This document shows, piece by piece, positions 24,476-33,500 of a stretch of 64,000 nucleotides of DNA. Source of the DNA: Corynebacterium sp. 74A (GTDB taxonomy: Bacteria > Actinomycetota > Actinomycetes > Mycobacteriales > Mycobacteriaceae). The stretch covers positions 310,001-374,000 of the forward strand of contig NZ_PQMG01000002.1 in the NCBI RefSeq assembly GCF_008930665.1, written 5' to 3'. The translations under genes were made by a program, and so were the position numbers. Positions within the stretch are counted from its first letter, which is position 1, and every line of letters starts with the position of its first letter. The notes under the pieces are model-generated. The model was not told the origin of the DNA, did no database searches, and saw only the letters and a list, made by a program, of their open reading frames with translations.

Positions 24476-26122
24476 CTAGCTGCAGCGCACGATCGGCTGC
24501 GGATCGTAGACCGTTTGTTGGGTTTCCCGCGCGATCTCTGCCCCAGAGAGGTTGCGGATGATGCGGGTATCAGAGGTGGTGAAGCCGGGAGCGCCGGAGG
24601 ATGGCGAGCAGTCATCGCCGGAGAGGCTAATGCGGTGCGGCTGGGTGGGGGCCCAGCGGCCGCCGGAGACCGATTCCACCTCCACTTCCTTGACTCCCTT
24701 GAACTCCACAGTGATTTCGTTGCCGTGCACCCACGAGGAAATGAGGACCGGATTCTTTGAGGTGTTCTTGAACTGGAGGTCGATCAATCCCTCAAACACG
24801 GTGGCTTCACGACCGGCTGGGTAGCGGGAGATGTAATAGGAGTGCGGGGTATGCGCCACATCCTCCATGCCGGCGAAGTAGGCGGCATTGTAGAGGGTGG
24901 TAGCAAATTGAGAAATTCCGCCGCCCACGGCTTTATCGGCACGGCCGTTGAGAATAATGCCGGATTCCACGAAGCCTTGGGCGGCACCCCTCGGTCCGGT
25001 ATAGCCATTGAGCGAGAAGGTTTGTCCGGGAACCACCACAGCCCCATCGACGAGCTGGGCGGTGAGCGCGATATTAGTGCCAGAGGGCCCAGAAAAGTCG
25101 CCGGTGGTGAAGGTCGAGACCGTTTCAGAGAAGTTCGCCTGTTGGGCCTGCTCGGTGGTGTAGGTGGCCGGCTCATCCTCATAGGCGGCGTCGAACTCGC
25201 GGGGTTCATCGCCGAGGATACGCTGCTCGAGGCCGTCCATCACGGAGTCCCACTGGATCTGCACACCGTCGACGCTCGGAATTACTTCCCCACCGCCGCG
25301 GGTGAAGCTGGCGTTTTTCATCTCCACCTCGGTCTCGGAGAGCGCCTCGCCGAGGATGGCGCGAGCGGCGTCCTCATTGTATTCGCTGCGGAGGTGGTCC
25401 CCCTCGGGTACGAAAGTGATGACCTCGCCCATGCGCTCCAGCGGAATCTGGCCGGTCACATCCTCGCGGCCGCGCACGACCACCGGTCCGGACAGCGCCG
25501 TGGCGGCATCCTTCTGGGCCGCGGAGCTATCACGCACGGCAGGCTCTTCAGAAACTGCCGATACTTCGACTCCCTTGGTGTCGAGCCACCGCTCCGGCAG
25601 GGAGGCCTCCAGTCCCTCGCGGGAAGGATGCTGGCCATTGAGCGGCTCGTCGACGATCACCTCGCCATTATCGATCCGGACCGCGGCGTCGCGCGGCGGC
25701 CGGGAGAGCTCCTCGCTCACGCGATCCACCCCGGCGGCGAAGGCGGCCTCATCCACGGCGCTCACCACATCAGATTCCTGACTGCGGAACAGCGCAGCGA
25801 TCTCGCGCACGGGATTGAGGGAGGTGTGCGGGGCCTGGGCCACGGTGCGCTCCCAGTCGGCGGACAGGCCAATCTCGGCGGGCACCACGTGGGTGTCCAT
25901 CTCGCCAGCGCGCACGGTTATGGGCTTGTCCTCCACCCCTGCGAGGCGACTGGCAAGCAACTCGCGGGCCTCGGCCTCGCCGAGCCCGCCCACGGCCACG
26001 CCGTTGATTTCGCTATTGCGCTGAAGCTTGTCTTTGCCCAGCAGATAGTTCGCCAGCAGCGCTACACACGCCACCGCGAGCAGCCCCACGACGACGAGGA
26101 GAGAAATTTTGCGCACATTCAC
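24476..26122 (-). CDS. VanW family protein with peptidoglycan-binding-like domains
   Basis: A 548-residue envelope protein. An N-terminal membrane anchor (ISLLVVVGLLAVACVALLANYLLG) is followed by two repeated alpha/beta domains of the PG_binding_4 type (each with a GxxxxEAxxLLxxRL-like start and a region near IQWDSVMDGLEQRIL). The VanW domain runs roughly from residue 335 to 475, with VVVPGQTFSLNGYTGPRGAAQGF and GGGISQFATTLYNAAYFAGM, and a C-terminal beta-domain follows. VanW proteins occur with cell-wall enzymes, but their activity is not established. Start is GTG at 26122, 9 nt after AAGG; TTG at 26131 and GTG at 26116 are alternatives. Confidence 0.88.
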   Translation of the reverse strand: MNVRKISLLVVVGLLAVACVALLANYLLGKDKLQRNSEINGVAVGGLGEAEARELLASRLAGVEDKPITVRAGEMDTHVVPAEIGLSADWERTVAQAPHTSLNPVREIAALFRSQESDVVSAVDEAAFAAGVDRVSEELSRPPRDAAVRIDNGEVIVDEPLNGQHPSREGLEASLPERWLDTKGVEVSAVSEEPAVRDSSAAQKDAATALSGPVVVRGREDVTGQIPLERMGEVITFVPEGDHLRSEYNEDAARAILGEALSETEVEMKNASFTRGGGEVIPSVDGVQIQWDSVMDGLEQRILGDEPREFDAAYEDEPATYTTEQAQQANFSETVSTFTTGDFSGPSGTNIALTAQLVDGAVVVPGQTFSLNGYTGPRGAAQGFVESGIILNGRADKAVGGGISQFATTLYNAAYFAGMEDVAHTPHSYYISRYPAGREATVFEGLIDLQFKNTSKNPVLISSWVHGNEITVEFKGVKEVEVESVSGGRWAPTQPHRISLSGDDCSPSSGAPGFTTSDTRIIRNLSGAEIARETQQTVYDPQPIVRCS

Positions 26123-26480
26123 GTTTCTCAACCTTACTAATCGCGCGTATTCTTGGCGATTTCCTATCTCGTCTTAAGCCTGCCTGAGAATATGCATCTA
26201 GCCAGTTCAACAGCGCATTGTTCACCTTCAGCGCGACAGAAAAGTGATTATTGTGACTGTTGTGGCGCATGGGCTTTCGCTCTCTAGGGTATGAACAACC
26301 GCTCTCCATCACCTACACTGGAAGGGGTTTTGTCATAGATAGATCACGCCCCAGTACCTGCGCGGTGCCGGTGGCGTGGCTGTGGCATACATCCACAAAC
26401 GAGACGACGCCGCGCCCGCTCCTCCACCGAGGACGCTGGGCGCGAGATATACGAGAACGAAGGAAGGGGCACTGTCACCG
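26123..26480. other. Divergent promoter region between VanW and Usp genes
   Basis: 358 bp between two divergent starts, with AT-rich segments near 26150-26260 and a TATACG -10-like element about 35 nt before the Usp start. No small gene with a ribosome site was found. The Usp frame remains open back to 26376, so part of this stretch could be coding if that start is used. Confidence 0.5.
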
Positions 26481-26966
26481 GTGTTTGAATCCACCCAGAC
26501 GATGCTGGTTGCCTATGACGGTTCGCCGGAATCGCAACGAGCACTCGACTACGCCGCCGCGCTGCTGGCGCCGAAGCACGTGGAGATCATCACCGCGTGG
26601 GAACCGCTCTACCGCCAGGCTGCCCGCGCCGCCGGGCAGTCGGGAATGAAGCTCTCGGATATGCAGTCGACCGATGATGAAACCGAGGATCCCGCCTATC
26701 AGCAGGCGCTAGCCACCTGCCGCGAGGGCGTCCAACGCGCCGAGGAGCTGGGCTTCTACGTGAAGGCACACCTCGTGGAATCGGCTACGTCTATCTGGTC
26801 GGCCATCATCGATGCCTCCGAGGACCTCCGCCCCGATGTGATCGTAATTGGCACTCGCGCCGAAACCGGAATACGATCTTTCTTCAGTTCTTCGACGACA
26901 GAAAGTATCGTCCACAACACCAACATTCCCGTGTTCGTGGTTCCCCCGGAAGACAATGAGGATTAA
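26481..26966 (+). CDS. Universal stress protein (UspA family)
   Basis: A single-domain 161-residue UspA fold. TMLVAYDGSPESQRALDYAAALL gives the first strand and the ATP-contact Asp. The C-terminal VIVIGTRAETGIRSFFSSSTTESIVHNTNIPVFVV matches the ATP-binding pattern GxxG...S(T)-hhhHxxxxPVxVV with an Arg/Thr-containing variant. It is cytoplasmic, with a role in stress or dormancy in other actinobacteria. Start is GTG at 26481, placing the strand at the usual distance. A GTG at 26376 would add 35 residues lacking similarity. It is 3 nt ahead of the DUF2613 gene, so co-transcribed. Confidence 0.88.
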   Translation: MFESTQTMLVAYDGSPESQRALDYAAALLAPKHVEIITAWEPLYRQAARAAGQSGMKLSDMQSTDDETEDPAYQQALATCREGVQRAEELGFYVKAHLVESATSIWSAIIDASEDLRPDVIVIGTRAETGIRSFFSSSTTESIVHNTNIPVFVVPPEDNED

Positions 26967-26969
26967 ACC

Positions 26970-27164
26970 ATGGCTCTTGAATCAGATAGCGTCACTCGCC
27001 GCACGATTGGCCCCGCGTTTGCCTCTGCTGTCGTCGGCCTCCTTCTAGGGATGGTTGCAATCCTTGGCCTCTCCATCTTCTCCTCGCAAGACACCGTCCC
27101 TCAGTCGCACGCGGTCAATAGCGACGACGCCCTCCTCGGCGGCGTCGAATACGGCACCCGCTAG
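26970..27164 (+). CDS. DUF2613 small membrane protein
   Basis: A 64-residue protein with one membrane helix (AFASAVVGLLLGMVAILGLSIF) and a short polar tail including VNSDDALLGGVEYGTR, the DUF2613 pattern. It corresponds to M. tuberculosis Rv0236A, which also sits directly before aftD. Function unknown; a partner or assembly role for the AftD glycosyltransferase is suggested only by the conserved pairing. GAGG lies 9-10 nt before the ATG. Confidence 0.88.
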   Translation: MALESDSVTRRTIGPAFASAVVGLLLGMVAILGLSIFSSQDTVPQSHAVNSDDALLGGVEYGTR

Positions 27165-27204
27165 CCTGCCCTCGCTGGGACCCTCTCGCCTCCCTTTCTC
27201 CCGC

Positions 27205-30108
27205 ATGGCCACCACCCTGCGGGTCTCACCCCATGCCCGCGTCCACCTGCTGGCATGGTTATTCGCGGCGCTGTGCTCCTTCGGATCTGCCTGGGGGCGC
27301 ACCGCCGCCGACACCAAACTTGATCTGGCTCTCAATCCCGCCGGCTTTCTCGCCCGGGCGGTGCGGCCGTGGACCGATGTGTTCCCACTCGGCCAGCTGC
27401 AGAACCAAGCCTATGGCTATCTCTTTCCCCAAGGCCTCTTCTTTCTCCTCACCGAGCCACTGCCCGACTGGGTAGCCCAGCGGCTCTGGTGGACCCTCAT
27501 ACTGGGTCTTTCCTTTTCTGGGTTTTATCGCCTGGCCGGCACACTGCGGCTACCGAGCCCTATTCTCGGCGCGGCCGCCTATGCTTTATCCCCGCGGATT
27601 CTCACCACACTCGGTGCGATCTCCTCTGAAGCCTGGCCTGTGGCCCTCGTGCCGTGGATCGTAGAGCCGCTCGTCCGCGCCAAACCGGCGCTCGGCCGTG
27701 CCATCATCGCGGTGGCGTGTCTCGGCGCGGTCAATGCCACCGCCACCATCGCCGCATGTATTCCCGGCGGTTTCGTGCTGCTCTTCCGCCACCGCTGGGT
27801 GGACTTCGGCCACTTCCTCATCGGCTCCATCTTGGTGAGCATGTGGTGGCTGGTGCCGCTGGCCACCATGGGCCGACTCTCCCCGCCTTTTACCGACTAC
27901 ATCGAAAACGCGCACATCACCACCGGGAACCTCAACGGGGTGCAGGTGCTGCGCGGCGCCACCAGCTGGACCCCTTTCGTCGATAGCGAACGACTCGCGG
28001 GACATGTCCTCGCACTCAACCCGATTCTGGTGTTGGCCACCGTCGCGGTGGCGGCCGCCGGTATTGCTGGGCTAAAGCGGATGCGCGGCCAAGGAATGTG
28101 GATCACTCTGCTGCTCATCGGCGTGATTATTCTCTGCGGCTCGCACTATGTCACGGGCTTCCTCGATGGTCCCGGCGCGCTGCTGCGCAATGTGCACAAG
28201 TTCGACCCCTTGGTGCGGCTGCCGCTGTGTATCGGTATCGCCTGCCTCAGCGTGCACTGGCATAAGTTGCTCTACATCGCCACGGCGCTGGCGGTGGTGA
28301 TGGCCAGCTCGCCAGCGTGGTCGCTGCGGCTGGCACCTCGGGGCACATTCCAGGAGGTGCCCTCCTATGTCTACGAGACCGCGGATTGGCTGAACACGCA
28401 CGGGGAGAATACCCGCACGCTGATCTATCCGCCGGTGCGTTTCGCCCGCCAGGATTGGGGCTGGACCCGCGATGAGCCGCTGCAGCCGCTGCTGGAGGTG
28501 CCGTGGATTGCCCGCGACGCGGTCCCCCTAGTCAATCCCGAAGCAATCCGCGGCCTCGATGGGGTGATGGACTCGCTCCAGGATGGTTCCTTCGCGGCGC
28601 TGCCCCAACTCGGCGTGGGCCTGATTGCGGTACGCCACGATGTGGGCCAGCGCGCCGGCACGGAGCTGGTAGACGCCGCCGAGGAACAGGGCTTGACGGT
28701 GCACTCCTTCGGCAAGATAGATGTGATCGAAATCGATCCCGAGCGCGGCGCCTCAGTGGTGGATCAGCCCATCGACCAAGTGCTCGGCGGTGGAGAGTCG
28801 CTGGCCTTGATCAATGAGGTGCTGGGCTATGAGCCACGCCAGCTCACCAGCGCACCCGAGCAGGCGCAGATCATCACCGACACTCCCCTAGCCATTGCGC
28901 GCAACTATGGCACCGGGCAGCATTCGGGTCTTTTGGCCCGCCGCGAGGAAGCGCCCGATATTAAGAATCCGGTGATCGACTACCCCTCCCAGGCGCCGAA
29001 GCTGTGGCTGCGGGAAACCGGCGGTACTGTTACCGCCGGCCCGAATGCCGCGGATGCCGGCAGTATTTACGGCCCGCGCACGAATCACTCCCCCACCGCT
29101 GCGGTCGATGGCTTCGCCGGCACCGCCTTCTACGGCGATTGGTTGAGCCTCGATCCGGAGAATGATGATGTGCGCACCCTGAAGCTGCAGATTCGGGGCC
29201 GCTCCGGCGATCTTCTGGTCAATGGCACCCGCGTATTTATGCGGGAAGGCGAGACCGCCGAGTTACGGGTAGACGAGTTGCCGGTGCGCATTATCCCGGG
29301 CCCGGGACAAGGGATCGCCGAGGCCGATATGGGTATCCGCCGCGAGATCGTGGTGCAGGGCTCGCCCAGCGCCCAGCACTACCTATTCAGCCAGCGGCAG
29401 GTGTACACCGGTGTGCTCGCCCGCACCTTAGTGCTCCCCGAACCGGCGCGCCTTGAGTTACGCACCTCCTCCTGCGGGGCGTGGACGAATACGCTTATCG
29501 ACGGCACACCCCACGGCTGCGGCCCCGTCGAGCTGGACGCGGGGGAACATCGCCTCTCCACTAACGCCGAGTGGCTGATGCTCACCAACCCCCAAGCACC
29601 CCCAGCGCCGCGAAAGCAGCTGGTGGATACCTCCTATTCCTTCAACCCAGGTTTGAGCATGGGCGATGCTCCGCCCACCACCATCAATGCCGGTATGCAG
29701 GCTTTTGAGGCCGATGCCCTCGCCCCGCTGCGTTTCCCGCGGAGCTATCTGCTGGTCGGCGTGATCATTTCTCTGCTCGCCGCGGCCTGGGCGCTCTATC
29801 TGCCCACCACGCCGCGGATCCCAGGGGTATTTCGCCCGACTCCGCGCTATGCCGTGCTGGCCCCACTGGTCTTCGGCCTGCCGGGGCTTATCGGCATTGT
29901 GGTGGCATGGATTGTGGAGCGGTGGACCACGCTACGCATCGCCGGGCTGAGCGTGCTGGTTACTGGTCTGTGGCTACAGCGCGGCGTCGAGGCTGGCGGG
30001 CACGTGCTGACGCAGGCAGCCATCGCCACAGCCCTCGCGCTGGTCGCTCTACCAGGTGGTAAGACAGATACGCCACCGGCAGGGTCAGCCCCAGAGTCAC
30101 CGCAGTGA
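27205..30108 (+). CDS. aftD: Arabinofuranosyltransferase AftD
   Basis: A 967-residue GT-C membrane enzyme. The N-terminal ~430 residues contain many membrane helices with the luminal TKLDLALNPAGFLARAV loop that holds the likely catalytic Asp, plus QNQAYGYLFPQGLFF. A large extracellular middle includes carbohydrate-binding-like beta domains, and two or three helices close the protein (SYLLVGVIISLLAAAWALYL, YAVLAPLVFGLPGLIGIVVAWIV). AftD transfers arabinofuranose from decaprenyl-phosphoarabinose to arabinan of arabinogalactan/LAM. It is shorter than mycobacterial AftD (~1,400), as is typical of corynebacteria. The start is ATG at 27205; no clear ribosome site is seen. Its 3' end overlaps tmaT by 149 bp tail to tail. 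Confidence 0.88.
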   Translation: MATTLRVSPHARVHLLAWLFAALCSFGSAWGRTAADTKLDLALNPAGFLARAVRPWTDVFPLGQLQNQAYGYLFPQGLFFLLTEPLPDWVAQRLWWTLILGLSFSGFYRLAGTLRLPSPILGAAAYALSPRILTTLGAISSEAWPVALVPWIVEPLVRAKPALGRAIIAVACLGAVNATATIAACIPGGFVLLFRHRWVDFGHFLIGSILVSMWWLVPLATMGRLSPPFTDYIENAHITTGNLNGVQVLRGATSWTPFVDSERLAGHVLALNPILVLATVAVAAAGIAGLKRMRGQGMWITLLLIGVIILCGSHYVTGFLDGPGALLRNVHKFDPLVRLPLCIGIACLSVHWHKLLYIATALAVVMASSPAWSLRLAPRGTFQEVPSYVYETADWLNTHGENTRTLIYPPVRFARQDWGWTRDEPLQPLLEVPWIARDAVPLVNPEAIRGLDGVMDSLQDGSFAALPQLGVGLIAVRHDVGQRAGTELVDAAEEQGLTVHSFGKIDVIEIDPERGASVVDQPIDQVLGGGESLALINEVLGYEPRQLTSAPEQAQIITDTPLAIARNYGTGQHSGLLARREEAPDIKNPVIDYPSQAPKLWLRETGGTVTAGPNAADAGSIYGPRTNHSPTAAVDGFAGTAFYGDWLSLDPENDDVRTLKLQIRGRSGDLLVNGTRVFMREGETAELRVDELPVRIIPGPGQGIAEADMGIRREIVVQGSPSAQHYLFSQRQVYTGVLARTLVLPEPARLELRTSSCGAWTNTLIDGTPHGCGPVELDAGEHRLSTNAEWLMLTNPQAPPAPRKQLVDTSYSFNPGLSMGDAPPTTINAGMQAFEADALAPLRFPRSYLLVGVIISLLAAAWALYLPTTPRIPGVFRPTPRYAVLAPLVFGLPGLIGIVVAWIVERWTTLRIAGLSVLVTGLWLQRGVEAGGHVLTQAAIATALALVALPGGKTDTPPAGSAPESPQ

Positions 30109-31042
30109 TCAGCAGGAAATTGCCGGTGAACGGGCGCATGCCCAGAAGCGGAAACACCATTTCTAGCACCACCACATGCCAGAGGAAGATGGAATAAGAA
30201 ATGGTGCCGAGCTGACTGAATAGGCGCGAGTCGAGCAGCCGCGAGCCCGGCGCGAGCGCATAGGGCACCAGCACCACGGCGGCGAAGGCGGCGCCAGCAA
30301 TCACGCGGCGCAGAAACTCCAGCGGGGAGGGGTGCTCGAGACCGAGCGGCCCGAAGAACTCCTGGCCGGCCACAAAAAGGATGGCGGCGGCGCAGATCCA
30401 CCAGATCCAGCGACGACGCAGCCATCTCTCTGCGGTGGGCGTGGGCTGAATGCGGGCCGCCAGCAGCCCCACGGCGAACCAGCAGGTATAGGCGGGCGGG
30501 AAGATCTGCCAGTTGGGGCCGCCGGTGGGGAAGGGAATAAAGGCCCAGCCGAGACTGAGCAGCGCCAACCCAAGAATGATCCACCGCTTCTGGGAGATAA
30601 AGGGAAATACCAGATAGAAGGCCACTTCCACGCACATTGACCACAAGTGGGTGATACCTGGGAGCAGCCCGTGGGGCAGATAGATCTGGGCGAAGAAGAA
30701 AGTGGCGATCACCGCCGCTGGGTCGGCGTCGAAATTGGCTGGCAGGATAATCAACGCGGTGGCCACACACACTACATAGGCGGGCACCACGCGGAAGAAG
30801 CGCTTGGCATAAAAGGAGCGGCGGGTGCGATAGTCGCCGCGCGCCAGCAGATAGGCGGAGAGCGCAAAAAAGAGCGCAACAAAGAAGTCGAAACGCCCTA
30901 AAAATCCACCCACCAGCGAGCTGGGATCCATGCCAGACTGAAAAGAGGTGTGGGTGAGCAGCACTCCGCAGGCGGCAACGGCGCGCAAACCCTCGAGGCT
31001 TGGATTGTAACCGCGCGGCGTTGCGTAGGATTGAGGAGACAC
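29960..31042 (-). CDS. tmaT: Acyltransferase-3 membrane protein, probable trehalose mycolate acetyltransferase TmaT
   Basis: A 360-residue acyltransferase-3 family protein with about ten membrane helices. The family's opening motif is NPSLEGLRAVAACGVLLTHTSF (catalytic His in the THTSF region) and its end is AYLSYHLVERP. In C. glutamicum the homologue in this position, TmaT, acetylates trehalose monomycolate before MmpL-dependent export; M. tuberculosis Rv0228 is the counterpart. Synteny supports this: tmaT, DUF3068, GT-C, GT4 and methyltransferase have the same order and relative strands as Rv0228-Rv0224c. Start is GTG at 31042. The last ~49 codons lie antisense to the aftD end. Confidence 0.82.
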   Translation of the reverse strand: MSPQSYATPRGYNPSLEGLRAVAACGVLLTHTSFQSGMDPSSLVGGFLGRFDFFVALFFALSAYLLARGDYRTRRSFYAKRFFRVVPAYVVCVATALIILPANFDADPAAVIATFFFAQIYLPHGLLPGITHLWSMCVEVAFYLVFPFISQKRWIILGLALLSLGWAFIPFPTGGPNWQIFPPAYTCWFAVGLLAARIQPTPTAERWLRRRWIWWICAAAILFVAGQEFFGPLGLEHPSPLEFLRRVIAGAAFAAVVLVPYALAPGSRLLDSRLFSQLGTISYSIFLWHVVVLEMVFPLLGMRPFTGNFLLITAVTLGLTLPVAYLSYHLVERPARGLWRWLPASARARQPRRRAVATDQ

Positions 31043-31135
31043 GACACTTATTGTTTCATACCCACAATTGATACTTCACTGTTCGCAGCGCGGTGGCTCC
31101 ACCGCCACGAACGCCCGCCTAGAAGGAGAGTCGAC

Positions 31136-32071
31136 GTGGCCCGCGGTAGCAGAACCGGCAGCATCGTCTCGCTGCTCATCGCCCGAGTATTCCTCGGTGC
31201 CGCCGTCTTTTTTGTGGCCTTGTCCTTCATCATCTACACCACGTGGAAGTTCAGCGAGGGCTCACTGCCACGCAACTACGCCACGCATGTCACCACCGTG
31301 CCCAGCATCGCCGTGGGGTCACTGGCAGGAGGCCAGACGGTGTCCAAAGAAAGCAGTATCGTGCTAGGCGAACCCGCGGACCGAGAGAATGTGACGGCCG
31401 AGGCACGCACTACGGTGCGCTCCCAGGAGCAGGTGCTCTACCGCGAGGAGGACTCGGTTACTCTCAGCCGCGGCACCGGCTATCCGGTGGAGACGGCGTC
31501 GTCACGCTATATGGGCGGCGCCCCAGGGCTGATCGTCGGCTCCACTCTCACCCATTCTTCTTTTGTGCGCGTCGGCCTGAACTATCGTTTCCCGCCGACG
31601 ACCGGGAAATCCTCCTATCCCTATTTTGATACGGTGCTGCAGGCCTCGGTGCCGGTGGACTTCGTGGATGCCGTGGATTATCACGGCGAGGAGGTCTTCA
31701 CCTATCACCAAGAGATCGGCCCCGTGCGGGTGATCGGCGGCTATTACGCGGTCGAACGCGATATCACGGTGGAGCCTTTCACCGGAATGATCGTGGACCT
31801 GAAAGAGCGTCCCCTCTGGTTCACCGCACCCGATACCCCCACCGCCGAACAGCGCACCGCCGAGTTTTTCGCCGGCGCCTCCTCGGTGGAAGGCACCGTT
31901 TTCAGCGCCCGCTTCGACTGGGATGAGAGCACCACATCCCAGCAGTGGGCCGAAGCCGAGCGGAAACTCAGCGCCTTCCACGCCATGCGCTTAACCCAGT
32001 ATCTCAGCCGCACGCTGTCCTTCCTGCTGCTCATCGCCGCCGCTGTCACCTACCTGCGTGCGCGGAGCTAG
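31136..32071 (+). CDS. DUF3068 ("porin PorA family") envelope protein
   Basis: A 311-residue protein with membrane helices at both ends (SLLIARVFLGAAVFFVALSFIIYTTW and LSFLLLIAAAVTYLRA) and a ~250-residue extracytoplasmic domain between. The domain has many beta-strand-like segments, e.g. PVDFVDAVDYHGEEVFTYH. This is the DUF3068 layout; the Pfam name mentions PorA, but it bears no resemblance to the tiny corynebacterial porin PorA. M. tuberculosis Rv0227c is the syntenic counterpart. GTG at 31136 follows AGGAG at good spacing. It ends one nucleotide before the next gene's ATG. Role unknown, presumably in the tmaT/mtrP trehalose-mycolate system. Confidence 0.85.
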   Translation: MARGSRTGSIVSLLIARVFLGAAVFFVALSFIIYTTWKFSEGSLPRNYATHVTTVPSIAVGSLAGGQTVSKESSIVLGEPADRENVTAEARTTVRSQEQVLYREEDSVTLSRGTGYPVETASSRYMGGAPGLIVGSTLTHSSFVRVGLNYRFPPTTGKSSYPYFDTVLQASVPVDFVDAVDYHGEEVFTYHQEIGPVRVIGGYYAVERDITVEPFTGMIVDLKERPLWFTAPDTPTAEQRTAEFFAGASSVEGTVFSARFDWDESTTSQQWAEAERKLSAFHAMRLTQYLSRTLSFLLLIAAAVTYLRARS

Positions 32072-32072
32072 T

Positions 32073-33500
32073 ATGCGCGGCCGCGCCTTCCTCCCCGCAC
32101 TGCGCGGGACGACGCTGTCGTGGGCCATCGTGGCGCTCTGCCTTGGCATGCTCGCCCTAACGCTGCTGCGTAGTGGCGTGCTCATCACCCGCGACATGGT
32201 GCTTATCGACACCCCAGCCCTCAGCGCGGATGCACTCGGGGTGGGTGATCTCCCCGCCCGCAATGTGCCCCAAGACGGGCTCTTGGCGCTGCTGGGCCAG
32301 ATCCTGCCGGCCTCCTGGTTCGCCCGTGCCCTCATCCTCGGCTCGGCCGGTATAGCCGCCTGGGCCGCCTGGGGCTATGGGCCGCTCGGGGTGGGGCTCA
32401 CGCTCTGCAATCCCTTCATTATCGAGCGCCTGGCCCAAGGCCAGTGGTCGCTGGTGATCGCCGCCTGGCTCTTGCCGGGGATCGCCGCCAGCGCCCAGCA
32501 TCCGCTCCGGCAGCTCGGCCTCGTGTGGCTTGCCAGCCTCACCCCCACCGGTGCGGTGGTGGCCGGGGTGGTGGCGATTCTCACCCGCCCCGCACTCAGC
32601 TCGGTTGCGGGCGCGGCCGCGGTGTCCTTGCCTTGGCTCGTGCCCGCGCTGCTCAACCCACCCAGCAGCGCGGCGGGAGCTGCCTTCGCCACCCGCCCCG
32701 AGGTCGATTTCGGCCCGGAGGTGCTGAATATCGCCGCCACCGTTGTGGGCTTGGGGGGAATCTGGAACGCCGAGGTGGCCCGCACCGGCGGCGTGATCGC
32801 GGGGGCGCTACTTTTTCTCCTTCTGCTCACCGGTCTGCGCGCCGCGCCGCGCCGGCTGGTGCTGCTCGGCGCCGCGGGTATCCTGGCCGCCGCCTGCAGC
32901 CTCGATGTGCAGGGAATTCCGGGCGGGGCGCTATTTCGCGACACGCATAAATTTGTTCTTTTCGCCCTGCCGGCCTACGCGGCTATGGCCGCCGGTATCC
33001 GCTGGGTATGGCTCCAGGGCGTAGGGCTGGTACTGCTGGCGCTCAGCGTGCCACAGGCCCCGCAGCAGCTCGCTGAGCTGCGTCCCGTTCCCGCCGACTC
33101 CTCTTGGCAGCGCCTGCACGACGAGGCCGAAGGGGTGGATGTGCTGCTGGTGGGTCCCGCCACCGCGATCACCACCTATGAGGGGCGAGTGGCGGTGGAT
33201 CCGCGCACCAAGGCAGTGGCGGCCGTCCAGCCTGGAGGTTTGGTGGTGGACGGGACGATCGTGGACCCGCCGAACCCGCGCTGGCAGCAGGCCATGGACG
33301 CCTGGGAGCGTCGTGATGATGCCGCCTTGGCGCGCCTCCAGGTGGGGCTGGTGGTCGATGGTGGACACACCCACCGGATTACCGGGGTGGAACCTCGGCC
33401 GCACGGCTATGGACTAGGACTGCTGGTGTGGTGGCTGCTGGTGCCGCTATTTATCGGGCTTCGCGCTCTACGAGTTCGGCAAAGGCAGCGCCCGTCGTAG
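32073..33500 (+). CDS. Polytopic membrane protein, GT-C-like (Rv0226c-type)
   Basis: A 475-residue membrane protein with about ten hydrophobic helices in the first 330 residues and a C-terminal extracytoplasmic stretch closed by a last helix (GLGLLVWWLLVPLFIGLRAL). DMVLIDTPALSADALGVGDLPARN after the first helix and NPFIIERLAQGQWSLVIAAW resemble the first loop and QW-containing helix of GT-C glycosyltransferases. No catalytic motif can be assigned with certainty. It has the position and strand of Rv0226c. ATG at 32073 with GGAG; it is translationally coupled to DUF3068. The last 50 bp overlap the convergent GT4 gene. Confidence 0.75.
   Translation: MRGRAFLPALRGTTLSWAIVALCLGMLALTLLRSGVLITRDMVLIDTPALSADALGVGDLPARNVPQDGLLALLGQILPASWFARALILGSAGIAAWAAWGYGPLGVGLTLCNPFIIERLAQGQWSLVIAAWLLPGIAASAQHPLRQLGLVWLASLTPTGAVVAGVVAILTRPALSSVAGAAAVSLPWLVPALLNPPSSAAGAAFATRPEVDFGPEVLNIAATVVGLGGIWNAEVARTGGVIAGALLFLLLLTGLRAAPRRLVLLGAAGILAAACSLDVQGIPGGALFRDTHKFVLFALPAYAAMAAGIRWVWLQGVGLVLLALSVPQAPQQLAELRPVPADSSWQRLHDEAEGVDVLLVGPATAITTYEGRVAVDPRTKAVAAVQPGGLVVDGTIVDPPNPRWQQAMDAWERRDDAALARLQVGLVVDGGHTHRITGVEPRPHGYGLGLLVWWLLVPLFIGLRALRVRQRQRPS

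Noticed and set aside
31136..32071. DUF3068 protein as a true PorA porin
   Set aside because: The database family name is misleading; this is a 311-residue two-helix protein unlike the ~45-residue corynebacterial PorA.
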